64,000 nt of DNA from Planctomycetaceae bacterium (GTDB lineage: Bacteria; Planctomycetota; Phycisphaerae; Tepidisphaerales; Tepidisphaeraceae): contig JAIYCY010000030.1 of NCBI GenBank assembly GCA_027487775.1, positions 124,001-188,000 on the forward strand, in the 5' to 3' direction. Below the pieces are notes generated by a model, which was given only the letters and a program-made list of their open reading frames with translations, searched no databases and was not told where the DNA came from. Shown piece after piece: positions 29,551 to 38,278 of this stretch. The translations under genes were made by a program, and so were the position numbers. Each line of letters begins with the position of its first letter. Position 1 is the stretch's first letter.

Positions 29551-29778
29551 GTGTGTCGCGCCATCGATAGTGATGAAGAGTCGACGCGAATACTTTTCAT
29601 CACCGGCGTCTTGGGTGGGTTTACGACCTTCTCGACCTTTGCGCCCGATGCGCTCTATCTCTTTCGAGATCATCGACTGACTTACGCGATCGCATATGTC
29701 CTGCTGACCCACGTCGGCGGGCTTGTGCTGGCGTTGAATGGCTTCCGCATGATTCGGGCGATTTGGGAGGACTCTTGA
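29551..29778 (+). pseudogene. crcB: C-terminal half of a CrcB/Fluc fluoride channel
   Basis: The frame encodes TRILFITGVLGGFTTFSTFA, the Fluc pore motif (GFxGGFTTFSTF), followed by one more span (YVLLTHVGGLVLALNGF). Fluc proteins have ~120-130 residues and four spans; the first two, including the GxxGxxxRY and GT-x-x-VN regions, are missing. Only 42 bp separate the frame from the rnc stop, so the first half was probably deleted. Channel function from this half alone is unlikely. Confidence 0.75.
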
Positions 29779-29816
29779 ACGCCGCTTGTCGATTGGCCGT
29801 GAGCCTGTGTGCGACG

Positions 29817-31250
29817 TTATCGCTTGAAGAAGGCCTTTCCGGATCGTGAGAATTTGCTGAGGCGATTGTTGACGTAGAGGCCTTCGAGGATCAGTTCGCC
29901 GACGCTAGCGAGTTGACCGGCGTCGTCGGGATCGAGCCCGATTTCTTTGGCCAGCGCGGCGGCGAGTTTTGGGAGCGGCTTCATCGCGTTCATGTTGGCG
30001 ACGAAATCTTCGGCGCTCAGATCGTCGGCGCCGGGGAACGTGACGTTCTTCTGAAAGAGCTGGATCACCGGCTCGTAATCTTCGATGTCGGCGATTTGAT
30101 TGAAGACGAGTTTGACTGCTTCGCCTGTCAGACTCTGAACGAGCTTGTCCTCGGTGGCATCATCGTCGGCGAGCGACATTTCGATCTTTCCCCGGCAGCT
30201 TGCGACGAGATGCTGCAAATCGCAGATACGCGCAACGACATGTTTTTCGCCGGTGATCAGTCCGCGACGCTCGGCGCTGCTGACGACGATTTCCGCGTTG
30301 GCGATGCTGGTGCGCACGCTCACGCCTGAGGCTTGCGAGACATGCGGGCTTGTTCTTGCGAGGCGAACGATGTGTTCGACGATTTCGGAGATGAAGGGTG
30401 GAACGGAGACGCGTACGCCGCTTTCACTGCCGTCGGTGTCGCGATTGAGCCATGCGTTTTCGTTGACGATGGCGAGTCCTTCATCGACGGATTCGGGATA
30501 GTGCGTGCGGATGACCGAGCCGATGCGATCTTTGAGCGGCGTGACGAGTCGGCCGCGATTGGTGTAGTCCTCGGGATTGGCGCTGAAGACGAGGAACAGA
30601 TCAAGCTGCAGGCGGATCGGGTATCCGCGGATCTGGATGTCGCGTTCTTCGAGCACATTGAAGAGTCCGACCTGAATCTTGGGCGAGAGGTCGGGCAATT
30701 CGTTGATGGCAAAGATGCCGCGATTGGCGCGCGGGATCAGGCCGAAGTGCATGGTCCGTTCGTCGGAGAGATAACGACCCTCGGCGTGCTTGACGAGATC
30801 GACTTCGCCGATCAGGTCGGCGATGGTCACGTCAGGTGTCGCGAGTTTTTCCTGATAGCGGTTGCTGCGATGGATCCATTCGATGGGCGCATCGTTGCCT
30901 TGCTCCTGGACGATCGCTTGTCCAGTGCGTGTGGCCGGCGAGATGGGATCGTCGTTGATGTCTGTTCCGCGCAGGACGGGGATCCATTCATCAAGGAGCA
31001 AGGGGAGCATGCGGAGGATGCGGGTTTTCGCCTGGCCGCGCAGACCGAGCAGGAGCATGTCATGTCTGGCGAGCAGGCCGTGAATGAGCTGCGGGATGAC
31101 CGAATCGCGATAGCCGAGGATGCCGGGAAAGAGATCTTCGCCATTGCGGAGTTTCTGGATGACGTTGCGTCGGATTTCATCCTTGACGCTGACGGGTCGA
31201 TAACCTGAAGCGCGAAGCTGTCCGAGCGTGGCGATACTGGGATGTGGCAT
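29817..31250 (-). CDS. MoxR/ChlI-type AAA+ ATPase
   Basis: This 477-residue AAA+ protein has Walker A LLGLRGQAKTRIL (~residue 65), a Walker B-like strand GIFAINELPDL with Glu, sensor 1 in LVFSANPEDY, and PLKDRIGSVIRTHYP where helix-2 insert proteins have the arginine finger. This is the magnesium-chelatase subunit I / MoxR clade, which usually works with a von Willebrand factor A protein to remodel a partner. No VWA gene is beside it. I prefer ATG 31250 (MPHPSIATL); MLLSAYHRI before it looks untranslated. Confidence 0.85.
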   Translation of the reverse strand: MPHPSIATLGQLRASGYRPVSVKDEIRRNVIQKLRNGEDLFPGILGYRDSVIPQLIHGLLARHDMLLLGLRGQAKTRILRMLPLLLDEWIPVLRGTDINDDPISPATRTGQAIVQEQGNDAPIEWIHRSNRYQEKLATPDVTIADLIGEVDLVKHAEGRYLSDERTMHFGLIPRANRGIFAINELPDLSPKIQVGLFNVLEERDIQIRGYPIRLQLDLFLVFSANPEDYTNRGRLVTPLKDRIGSVIRTHYPESVDEGLAIVNENAWLNRDTDGSESGVRVSVPPFISEIVEHIVRLARTSPHVSQASGVSVRTSIANAEIVVSSAERRGLITGEKHVVARICDLQHLVASCRGKIEMSLADDDATEDKLVQSLTGEAVKLVFNQIADIEDYEPVIQLFQKNVTFPGADDLSAEDFVANMNAMKPLPKLAAALAKEIGLDPDDAGQLASVGELILEGLYVNNRLSKFSRSGKAFFKR

Positions 31251-31376
31251 GATTCGATGGTATGCCGATAAAAGCATGCGGTAGCAAAAAATGTATCGAC
31301 GCTTTGAATTTCTGCTGCTGGCGTTTAAGAAAGTCCGATGAATGCATCAGGGGATGAGCCAATTTTCGGAGGAACC

Positions 31377-32477
31377 ATGAGCAAGCATTCTTGTCGGGCA
31401 TCAGACCGTAAGCGAGTGATGGGCCGTTTGATGGAGTCATTGGAGCTACGAAAGCTTCTGTCAGGGACGGCGACTCTGGATGGTGGAACGTTGCGGATTC
31501 TGGGCACGAGCGGATCGGACGAAGTGGTGATAGGCGGAAGTGATTCGCAAATTGAGGTGAGAATTGCCTCGCAGACCCAAAGCTTTTCTCGCTCGAGTGT
31601 GAATGGGATTTATGTCGAACTCCGCAGGGGTAATGACAGCCTGACCTTTACGCGTTCGGTATCTGTGCCTGCAACCGTGTATGGGGGAGCGGGAGACGAC
31701 GATCTTGATGGATCGTCGGGGCGGGACCGCATCTACGGCAACGAGGGTTCGGACGATATTTCAGGCGGAGACGATCGTGATACGTGCTACGGAGATGCCG
31801 GTGATGATACGGTGAATGGGTCGGGTGGTAGCGACCTGATTGATGGAGGGGATGATCGCGACGTTATGATTGGTTCGGGCGGCAATGACAACTTGGTCGG
31901 CGGTGCAGGTGGAGACCGCATCCGAGGCGAATCGGGACATGATCGGATTTCGGGCGGGGGAGGACGCGATCTGATCGACGGAGATGACGGCGACGATTCG
32001 ATTTCGGCGGGCTCTGGGGACGATGTGATCGAGTGTGATGCGGGCGACGATTCGGTGGAGGGCGGTTCAGGAAACGACGACATCTCCGGTGGAGATGACG
32101 ACGATTCCATCCTCGGCGGAGCGCACGACGACTCGATTCGCGGGGGCAACGGGAATGATGATTGCGATGGCAACGAGGATGATGACGTCGTCGACGGTGA
32201 GGGCGGCAGTGACAGTGTCCGTGGCGGTGATGGGAATGACGATTGCAATGGCGGGGATGACGACGATTCGGTCGATGGTGGGGATGGCGACGACGATGTA
32301 GACGGCGACATCGGCGACGACTCCGTCTTCGGAGGCTCGGGAAATGACGATTTCAGCCCCGACGATGATGTTGATGAACGCGACGACGACGACGAAGATG
32401 ATGACGGCGACAACGACTTCGGATCGGGTGACGATGAAGACGACGACGATGATGAAGACGACGATATCGTCCCGTGA
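31377..32477 (+). CDS. Secreted Asp/Gly-rich RTX-type calcium-binding protein
   Basis: This 366-residue protein has the export motif MESLELRKLLSG near residues 22-33 and a short beta segment to ~100. It then carries about 20 nine-residue repeats. The first follow the RTX form (GGAGDDDLDGSSGRDRIYG), while later ones drift to GGDDDDSI-type units. The last ~50 residues are almost only Asp, Glu and Gly. GGAGG at 31366 places ATG 31377. RTX repeats fold into a calcium-bound parallel beta-roll outside the cell. The acidic tail is unusual and could bind cations or matrix. Confidence 0.85.
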   Translation: MSKHSCRASDRKRVMGRLMESLELRKLLSGTATLDGGTLRILGTSGSDEVVIGGSDSQIEVRIASQTQSFSRSSVNGIYVELRRGNDSLTFTRSVSVPATVYGGAGDDDLDGSSGRDRIYGNEGSDDISGGDDRDTCYGDAGDDTVNGSGGSDLIDGGDDRDVMIGSGGNDNLVGGAGGDRIRGESGHDRISGGGGRDLIDGDDGDDSISAGSGDDVIECDAGDDSVEGGSGNDDISGGDDDDSILGGAHDDSIRGGNGNDDCDGNEDDDVVDGEGGSDSVRGGDGNDDCNGGDDDDSVDGGDGDDDVDGDIGDDSVFGGSGNDDFSPDDDVDERDDDDEDDDGDNDFGSGDDEDDDDDEDDDIVP

Positions 32478-32706
32478 GCGAGTTCGTCGACGTGCCTGCC
32501 GCTGACGCTTGTGGCGTTGAGAAAGGCATTGTAATCAATTCATTGTGTCGCTATGTGCACCTGGTGCATGGTGTAAGTAGCAACTTGGATGGGTTCGTCT
32601 TGGGTAAATCCGGGCGGATCCATCGCTTTTTTTGTCAGCAGCCATTGGCTATGGGGCGAGGCATGCGTGAAGGGCATGATCGAAGAAGCATTCAAGCGAA
32701 GTGAAA

Positions 32707-32740
32707 TTCAAGATGCTCACCACTTCAAGATGCTCACCAC
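32707..32740. repeat. 17-bp perfect tandem duplication at the end of the dnaJ-type gene
   Basis: TTCAAGATGCTCACCAC occurs twice back to back (32707-32723, 32724-32740). The second copy overlaps the stop codon of the minus-strand chaperone gene, and a third partial copy continues as TTCAC. It looks like replication slippage. Confidence 0.85.
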
Positions 32741-33726
32741 TTCACATCGCCGCGAGCGTTGACGGGATGGCGGTCGGCGAATTCCTGGATGAGTTGTTTG
32801 TCGGTGGCGCTGAGTGTCTTGGGGACGATGATTTTGACGACAACGAACTGATCGCCGATCTCGTTGCCGCGTTGAATTCCGCGGCCCTTGATGCGGATTT
32901 TGGTTCCGCTGTTGACGCCAGCGGGGATGTTGATGGTATCCGAGCCGTCGAGCGTGGGGACTTGGATCTGCGTGCCAAGGAGTGCTTCGTACATGCTGAG
33001 CGGTACGTCGAGGAGGATGTCGATGCCGTCGCGTTTGAAGTATGGGTGATCGGTGACGTTGATGATGATAAAGAGGTCAGCAGGTCCGTGCGGCCCTCGC
33101 CCGCCGCGTCCTTTGAGGCGGACTCGGCTGCCGCTCTTGACGCCGGGAGGTATCTTGACTTCGACGGTGTCGGTGCGATTGCCGCGATTGATTTGAACCG
33201 GCAGTGTTGTTCCGCGTGCGGCCTGATGGAAGGTGAGCGTAACGGGATACTCGACGCCACCCATGTCGTCTTCGCCGGTTTGGCGTGAGGCGCTTTGTCG
33301 CCGCCCGCGTCCGAACGCACCGCGATCGCCGAAGAGCTGCCCAAAAATGTCTGAGAATCCGCCGCCCTGTTGGAACTCGCGTGGGTCGAAGCCGTGCGGC
33401 ATTTGTCCATGAAGTTCATCTGGGATGTCGTGTGGATCGGCGTGGAACGGATCGTGTGCGCCGTACCCGTAACCGGAGTAGTCCCCACCCGGCGGGATGC
33501 CCGCGCCTGGGCCGGCGTGGCCGAAGGTGTCGTATTGCTGGCGTTTTTGTGGATCAGACAGGACGTCGAAGGCTTCCTGGGCTTCGCGAAATTTTTGCTC
33601 GGCGGATGGATCGTGCTTGTTGGCGTCGGGGTGATACTTGCGAACGAGCTTGCGGTGCGCCGATTTGATTTCGTCGGCGGATGCGCCGCGTCGAACGCCG
33701 AGGATGTCGTAATAGTCGCGAGGCAT
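32734..33726 (-). CDS. DnaJ-type co-chaperone without zinc finger (CbpA-like)
   Basis: This 330-residue protein has a J domain at 1-70 (RDYYDILGVRRGASADEIKS, HPD in RKYHPDANK), a Gly/His-rich linker, and two substrate-binding beta domains (VTLTFHQAARGTTLPV, VKIPPGVKSGSRVRLKGRG, DIPLSMYEALLGT-type motif as DVPLSMYEALLGTQIQVPTL). The CxxCxGxG zinc-finger region of DnaJ is absent, giving the CbpA/DnaJ-class II layout. It stimulates DnaK ATPase and delivers clients. It lies upstream of gltX in opposite order with no obvious operon. Confidence 0.92.
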   Translation of the reverse strand: MPRDYYDILGVRRGASADEIKSAHRKLVRKYHPDANKHDPSAEQKFREAQEAFDVLSDPQKRQQYDTFGHAGPGAGIPPGGDYSGYGYGAHDPFHADPHDIPDELHGQMPHGFDPREFQQGGGFSDIFGQLFGDRGAFGRGRRQSASRQTGEDDMGGVEYPVTLTFHQAARGTTLPVQINRGNRTDTVEVKIPPGVKSGSRVRLKGRGGRGPHGPADLFIIINVTDHPYFKRDGIDILLDVPLSMYEALLGTQIQVPTLDGSDTINIPAGVNSGTKIRIKGRGIQRGNEIGDQFVVVKIIVPKTLSATDKQLIQEFADRHPVNARGDVKW

Positions 33727-33834
33727 GGAGGTTGGTGGGAGCTTGGTTTTGAAAGAGAAAGACGAACGAGCGAATCAACTGCAATTGAATGATAGACACG
33801 CCGACGATCGGACGATGGTTAGATTGCGTTTGAT

Positions 33835-35469
33835 TTACGACCGCAGGCCGAGGCATTTGTCGAGGCGGTCGAGCGTGGCTTCGCGACCGATGAAGACGAG
33901 CGATTCGTAGATCGGCGGGCTGATGGTCGATCCGCTGACGGCGACGCGTACGGGCTGGGCGACTTTGCCCAGGCCGAGTCCGCTGGATTCGCAGAAGCCG
34001 TGAATGGCAGATTCAAGCGAGGCAGCAGTCCATTCGGGTAGCCCGTGAAACAGGTCGCGCAGTTTGGCCAGTGCGTCGAAGCCGGCGTTGTCGTCCTTGC
34101 GCAGCGTCTTTTCGACGGCCTTCTCGTCGTAGGCGATCTCGTCGATGGTCGCGAGGAGGAAACGGCTCTTTTCGTCGACCTCGCTCATGACCCGATAGCC
34201 AGCGTTCATGGCGAGGATCGCCCGCTTCTGGTCGGGCGTGGCGCGTTTGAGTGGTGAATCATTGACCTGAAGGTAATCATCGAGGGCGGCGACTTGTCGA
34301 TCGATCGGCGCGGAAGCGTAGAAATCTGTGCTGAAGGATTTGAGTTTTTCGCGATTGAATTTCGGATTGCTGCTGATGATGCGATCAAGGGAGAAAGCTT
34401 TGACCATCTCGTCCAGCGGCATTTGTTCGCGATCTCCGCCGGGGCTCCAGCCCTGCAGTGCGAGGAAGTTGAGTAGGACTTCGGGTGTGTAGCCGTTCTT
34501 TCGGAAGTCGTGGACCATGATTTCGGGCAGATCGCTTTCGCGGAGTCCGATGGTGCGCATGACGGCGGGCTGTTCGTCGAGGGAAAGCTGCTTGGTGTCG
34601 TCGTCGAGCCAGGTTTTGAGTCGATCGACGTTGAGGTTGCATCGTGAGGCGAGTTCATCGAGCGAGAGCTTGCTGCTGCGCATGATCTCCTGCGTGCGTT
34701 TTCGGATGCGACGATCGCGATCGCGCTTGGAGAGTTTTTCGCCGTTCTCGGGATTGAGCATGACGCTGAGATGGGCGTAAGTCGGGCGTGTATAGCCGAG
34801 GGCATCCTGCAGCGCGATGTGATAGAAGGTGTTTTTGAGGTGTTCGAGTCCGCGAAGGACGTGGGTGACCTTCATGTCGTCATCATCGACGACGACGCCG
34901 AAGTGGTAGGTGGGCATGCCGTCGGCCTTGCGGATGACGAAATCCTGGCACTCGTTGGGCGGTTGGACGACGTCTTTGCCGAGGGTGACGTCGAAGAAGC
35001 GATATTCCTTGACGGGCATGACGAAGCGTATGACAGAGGGTCGGCCTTCGTCTTTGAAGCGGGCGAGCTGGTCGGGTGTATAGTTGGGTCGGCGGTAGAG
35101 GAAGGGGCGTTTGGACTTGGCGGCGGTAGCGCGAAGGTTTTCGAGCTCGGCTGGGGTTTCGTAGGCTTCGTATGCGAGTCCGCGCGCGATGAGATCGTCG
35201 ATGATGCGGTTGTAGATATGGAGCCGTTTGGACTGATAGACGAGTTCGGAGTTGTCCCAATGAAGCCCGAGCCAGCGGAGGTCTTCGACGAGTTGGCGGA
35301 CTGCGTCGTCGGTGGATCGGGCAAGGTCGGTGTCCTCGATCCGCAGGAGGTAGCGTCCGCCGGTGTTTCGGGCGAGAAGCCAGTTGAACAGTGCGGTTCT
35401 GGCCCCTCCGACGTGGAGGTATCCGGTGGGGCTGGGTGCGAAACGGGTCACGATCTCGGAGCTGGACAT
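33835..35469 (-). CDS. gltX: Glutamate--tRNA ligase
   Basis: GltX charges tRNA with glutamate in the cytoplasm. The 544 residues start SSEIVTRFAPSPTGYLHVGG, the class I HIGH-type motif (HVGG). The second signature EKLSKRDRDRR stands for KMSKS. Also present are RIEDTDLARS and GMPTYHFGVVVDDDDMKVTHV (catalytic-domain motifs). The protein is longer than the usual 470-500 residues because of the anticodon-binding half. ATG 35469 places the first motif at residue 10; the frame open to 35595 overlaps rnpB. Its 5' end is 80 bp from the divergent rnpB. A Glu- versus Glu/Gln-discriminating form cannot be told from sequence. Confidence 0.95.
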   Translation of the reverse strand: MSSSEIVTRFAPSPTGYLHVGGARTALFNWLLARNTGGRYLLRIEDTDLARSTDDAVRQLVEDLRWLGLHWDNSELVYQSKRLHIYNRIIDDLIARGLAYEAYETPAELENLRATAAKSKRPFLYRRPNYTPDQLARFKDEGRPSVIRFVMPVKEYRFFDVTLGKDVVQPPNECQDFVIRKADGMPTYHFGVVVDDDDMKVTHVLRGLEHLKNTFYHIALQDALGYTRPTYAHLSVMLNPENGEKLSKRDRDRRIRKRTQEIMRSSKLSLDELASRCNLNVDRLKTWLDDDTKQLSLDEQPAVMRTIGLRESDLPEIMVHDFRKNGYTPEVLLNFLALQGWSPGGDREQMPLDEMVKAFSLDRIISSNPKFNREKLKSFSTDFYASAPIDRQVAALDDYLQVNDSPLKRATPDQKRAILAMNAGYRVMSEVDEKSRFLLATIDEIAYDEKAVEKTLRKDDNAGFDALAKLRDLFHGLPEWTAASLESAIHGFCESSGLGLGKVAQPVRVAVSGSTISPPIYESLVFIGREATLDRLDKCLGLRS

Positions 35470-35548
35470 TCCGCTGATTATGCGGGGTTTGACGCAGGCC
35501 GCAAACTGGACTTTAAGTTGACGCCGAAATCGTGGTATGTTGGTTATG

Positions 35549-36120
35549 GTTGCGGTTGGAGTGACGATCGCCTCGGTTCTTGCGCGTAAGTGCAAGTGAA
35601 TCGGGGAGGAAAGTCCGGGCTGCGATTCGTTCGGACTTGGGATTCGTCCCGGTACGTTCGATGGGGCACGGCGGTCGCTAACGGCGACGCGGAGAAGTGT
35701 CTTCGGAAACGAAGGATGCGAATCCGACGGTAAGGGCCACAGAAAACAGACCGCCCGCGCATGGAGTTTCGTGCGGGTAAGGGTGAAACGGTGGTGTAAG
35801 AGACCACCGCGTGTCCTGGCGACAGGCGCGGCAAGGCAACCCCCGCCGGCAGCAAGGCCGAATATGCAGGAACGATGCCGCTCTGTCGTCGCAAGACCTC
35901 AGGCACGCATCACGGGCAACGCCCAGTCCGTCACGCGATCGCTCGCCTCGGCGAGTTTCGTTCACCTGCGGGTAGGCTGCTACAGCTGCGCGATCCTTAG
36001 TGGATCACGTGGCGATGAGGTGCCGGGTAACCGGCATCCCAGATGAATGGTCGTCCTCGTGCGTGTGCGTCAGTGCGAGCAGATGCGCGAGAACAGAACC
36101 CGGCTTACGACGGCCGCAAC
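35549..36120 (+). ncRNA. rnpB: RNase P RNA, class A, enlarged
   Basis: Universal blocks are in place: GAGGAAAGTCCGGGCT at 35606-35621, CACAGAAAACAGACCGCC near 35738-35755, GGGTAAGGGTGAAACGGTGG near 35775, GCAGCAAGGCC at ~35850, GGGTAGGCTGCT near 35970 and ACAGAACCCGGCTTA at 36093-36107. P1 pairs GTTGCGG (35549) with CCGCAAC (36114-36120). The total of ~572 nt exceeds the usual 350-420. Extra length lies between GCAAGGCC and GGTAGGCTGC (P13/P14 region, ~65 nt more than E. coli) and before the last block. Planctomycete RNase P RNAs are known for inserts there. An intrinsic terminator follows. Confidence 0.96.
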
Positions 36121-36131
36121 TTCCTAACGAC

Positions 36132-36171
36132 CGACGGCGTGTCCAAGTAAGGGCACGCCGTCGATCTTTTT
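36132..36171 (+). terminator. Rho-independent terminator of rnpB
   Basis: CGACGGCGTG (36132-36141) pairs perfectly with CACGCCGTCG (36154-36163) around a 12-nt loop, followed by ATCTTTTTG. It starts 12 nt after the rnpB 3' end. Confidence 0.93.
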
Positions 36172-36308
36172 GTTTCAGCTCATCCTCCGAGCTCTGTTGA
36201 TCACTCGAATCATGTTTACGATTCACTTGCCTGTTTCTAATCTCGTCCGTCTCTTGGGCGTGTAACATCGTAGGACGGTTGGATTGACGTAGAGGAGATT
36301 CCAAAGGC

Positions 36309-38105
36309 ATGAAGAAGTGGCAGGCGATTCGCATTGGCGTGGTGATCGTCGTGAGCATGGTGCTCGTCGGCGCATTTGTTGTCTATTCGCTGAGTGGACG
36401 CGGAAGCGACGAGGGCGGACTCTTTGCCCGATCTGCGGCTGCTTCGAAGCGACAAATCGAGGACTTGGTTGGTTCGCAGCTCAAGTCGATCGTCAATGCC
36501 CGGTTGAATCCGCAGCTCGATTTCAGATCGATCGAGTACCACGCGCCGCTGACTGTTCACATCAATCACGTCAGCCTCACCAGTGACACGGCCGACCCGG
36601 TCACCGGGAAGCCGGTCGCGATGCTGTTTGCCGATTCCGCGACGCTCACGCTCGGCGAGATTCCCGGTGCTGGCAAACCGATCGTCATCGAACGCCTGCA
36701 ACTCGTTGGGCCGCGAATGCAATTAATCGCCTTCCCCGACGAGCCGACGCGATTTATCGGATTCGATCAGTTTGTGAAGGCGTCTGCGGATACGGCCGGT
36801 GCCGACAAAGCTGATCCCGCACCCGGGGCAACCTCCGGATCTTCGCTGTCGATCAGCGACGTGCTGAAACTTCGCAAGATCGCCATTTCCGGGGGTCAAC
36901 TCGTATTCGACCCGCGACTGCCCGATTCGCAGACGATGACATTGGATGGGATTCACGCCGAACTTGATGTCACGCCGGACGCGGATGGTCGATTCAAGCT
37001 CGTTACGCAGATAGGTCGCAATCGGATTTTTCAACTCGATGTCGGCGCGACGCTCGATCTCGATCGCGCGCAGCTTCTTGATGCAACTCTCAAACTCTCC
37101 GCCGATCTGAGCGAGGAAGACCGCAGTTTCGTTCCGCCGCAGTTACAGGCGGTACTCGCGCAGTACAGTCTGGTCGGGAATCTCAACGTCACCGCGAGCG
37201 GATGGATCCCGCTCTCCGATCCGCTGGGTGCCGCGCTTCAACTCGATGTCGCACTCGACGGTGGGTCGGTGACACTCGGCGACTATCAAGTCGGCGTGCG
37301 GCTGGCGAATGTGACTGCGCTGCTGGCAGATCGGGCGGTTGTTGTCGAGAAGGGCGACATCTTTGCGATTGGTGGCTTCGTGAGCTTAGTTGGAAGGATC
37401 GATCTCATGCCGCCCTATCCTGCGACGGTGACGGGCAGTGCGCGTCACCTCGATCTTTCGAGATTGATGTCCGCCAAGGCTGCCAGTGAGCCCACGTCAC
37501 TGGCCGGTCAGCTTGATGCGACGCTGCAACTGAACCGCGTTCCGGTCGCGGCGTTGCTTGACCGATATCGCGCTGCGGTCGCGAGCAACAGGTTGGCCTC
37601 TCCTTCGCCTGATCCCGGCGGAGATGTTGATCCGGACATGCTTCAAAAGGCGGTTGCGCAAGGTCAGATGATCTCGATGCCCGACGAGTGGGGATCGATG
37701 AATCTGAGTCTTCGTGACGCACGGCTCGTTCGCATCCCCGCGATGTCGAGCATGCGCGACGCCGTCATTCGCACGCTAAGACTCGCCACATTTAATTTTG
37801 ATCAGGCTCCGCCGGCGAACGAGAAGGCGACGGTCGCGGCCCGCTTTCTGGGCGAGCGCGTCGTGTTTGATCAGATCGATTACAGCAGCAGCCTGATCGC
37901 GGCGCGTGGCACGGGCAATGTTGGCCTTGATCAGACCCTTGATCTGCGGTTCAACGCCGGGCCGATGGAGAAGCTTCAAAACAACCTCGGCATGGTCGGT
38001 GAGTGGCTGGGCAAGGTGACAGACGCGCTGGCGGGGTATCGCGTGACCGGCACGTTCAGCCAGCCGCGCGTACAGGTTGAAATCGGCGGGCGCGCGGTCA
38101 ATTGA
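36309..38105 (+). CDS. AsmA-like inner-membrane-anchored protein
   Basis: This 598-residue protein has one N-terminal span (AIRIGVVIVVSMVLVGAFVV) and then repeated beta-sheet segments (TLTLGEIPGAGKPIVIERLQ, LDVALDGGSVTLGDY). The C-terminal part resembles the AsmA C-terminal domain (GTGNVGLDQTLDLRFNAGPM, YRVTGTFSQPRVQVEIGG). AsmA-like proteins are thought to form periplasmic grooves that move phospholipids between membranes. The start ATG follows a weak GGAG-like site. It faces a deiodinase-like gene convergently. Confidence 0.75.
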   Translation: MKKWQAIRIGVVIVVSMVLVGAFVVYSLSGRGSDEGGLFARSAAASKRQIEDLVGSQLKSIVNARLNPQLDFRSIEYHAPLTVHINHVSLTSDTADPVTGKPVAMLFADSATLTLGEIPGAGKPIVIERLQLVGPRMQLIAFPDEPTRFIGFDQFVKASADTAGADKADPAPGATSGSSLSISDVLKLRKIAISGGQLVFDPRLPDSQTMTLDGIHAELDVTPDADGRFKLVTQIGRNRIFQLDVGATLDLDRAQLLDATLKLSADLSEEDRSFVPPQLQAVLAQYSLVGNLNVTASGWIPLSDPLGAALQLDVALDGGSVTLGDYQVGVRLANVTALLADRAVVVEKGDIFAIGGFVSLVGRIDLMPPYPATVTGSARHLDLSRLMSAKAASEPTSLAGQLDATLQLNRVPVAALLDRYRAAVASNRLASPSPDPGGDVDPDMLQKAVAQGQMISMPDEWGSMNLSLRDARLVRIPAMSSMRDAVIRTLRLATFNFDQAPPANEKATVAARFLGERVVFDQIDYSSSLIAARGTGNVGLDQTLDLRFNAGPMEKLQNNLGMVGEWLGKVTDALAGYRVTGTFSQPRVQVEIGGRAVN

Positions 38106-38142
38106 AGCGGCCTGATGCAGATCGGTTTCGCGTCGCACTTCG

Positions 38143-38160
38143 TTCGATGTGAACATCGAA
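38143..38160. promoter_or_regulatory. Palindrome with 8-bp arms
   Basis: TTCGATGT, GA, ACATCGAA at 38143-38160, just after the AsmA-like gene. No T-tract follows, so a terminator role is doubtful; it may be an operator relic or chance. Confidence 0.25.
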
Positions 38161-38230
38161 TCTCGAAGCAAACAGCGACTGCGTGTGGGTCATCGTGTTG
38201 CAGACCATCAGTCTTGCAAATCACGGTTCC

Positions 38231-38278
38231 TCGCGTCATCGCGTCATCGCGTCATCGCGTCATCGCGTCAGCGCGTCA
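38231..38278. repeat. 8-bp tandem repeat (TCGCGTCA), six units
   Basis: Five perfect copies of TCGCGTCA (38231-38270) are followed by GCGCGTCA (38271-38278). The last unit holds the stop codon of the minus-strand deiodinase-like gene (38276-38278). Confidence 0.9.

Noticed and set aside
30333-31208. 291-residue frame opposite the AAA+ ATPase
   Set aside because: It is antisense to a protein with all ATPase motifs and has no homology-like motif of its own.
32551-32566. Operator-like TGCACC-T-GGTGCA
   Set aside because: Only 6-bp arms, in a gap with no promoter signal; expected by chance in a window this large.
35469-35548. Sigma-70 promoter of rnpB between gltX and rnpB
   Set aside because: Two TTGACG hexamers are present, but no -10 at 16-18 bp spacing is convincing, so no promoter is listed.
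34771-35589. 272-residue plus-strand frame opposite gltX, running into rnpB
   Set aside because: It mirrors gltX codons and continues into an RNA gene; no start signal.
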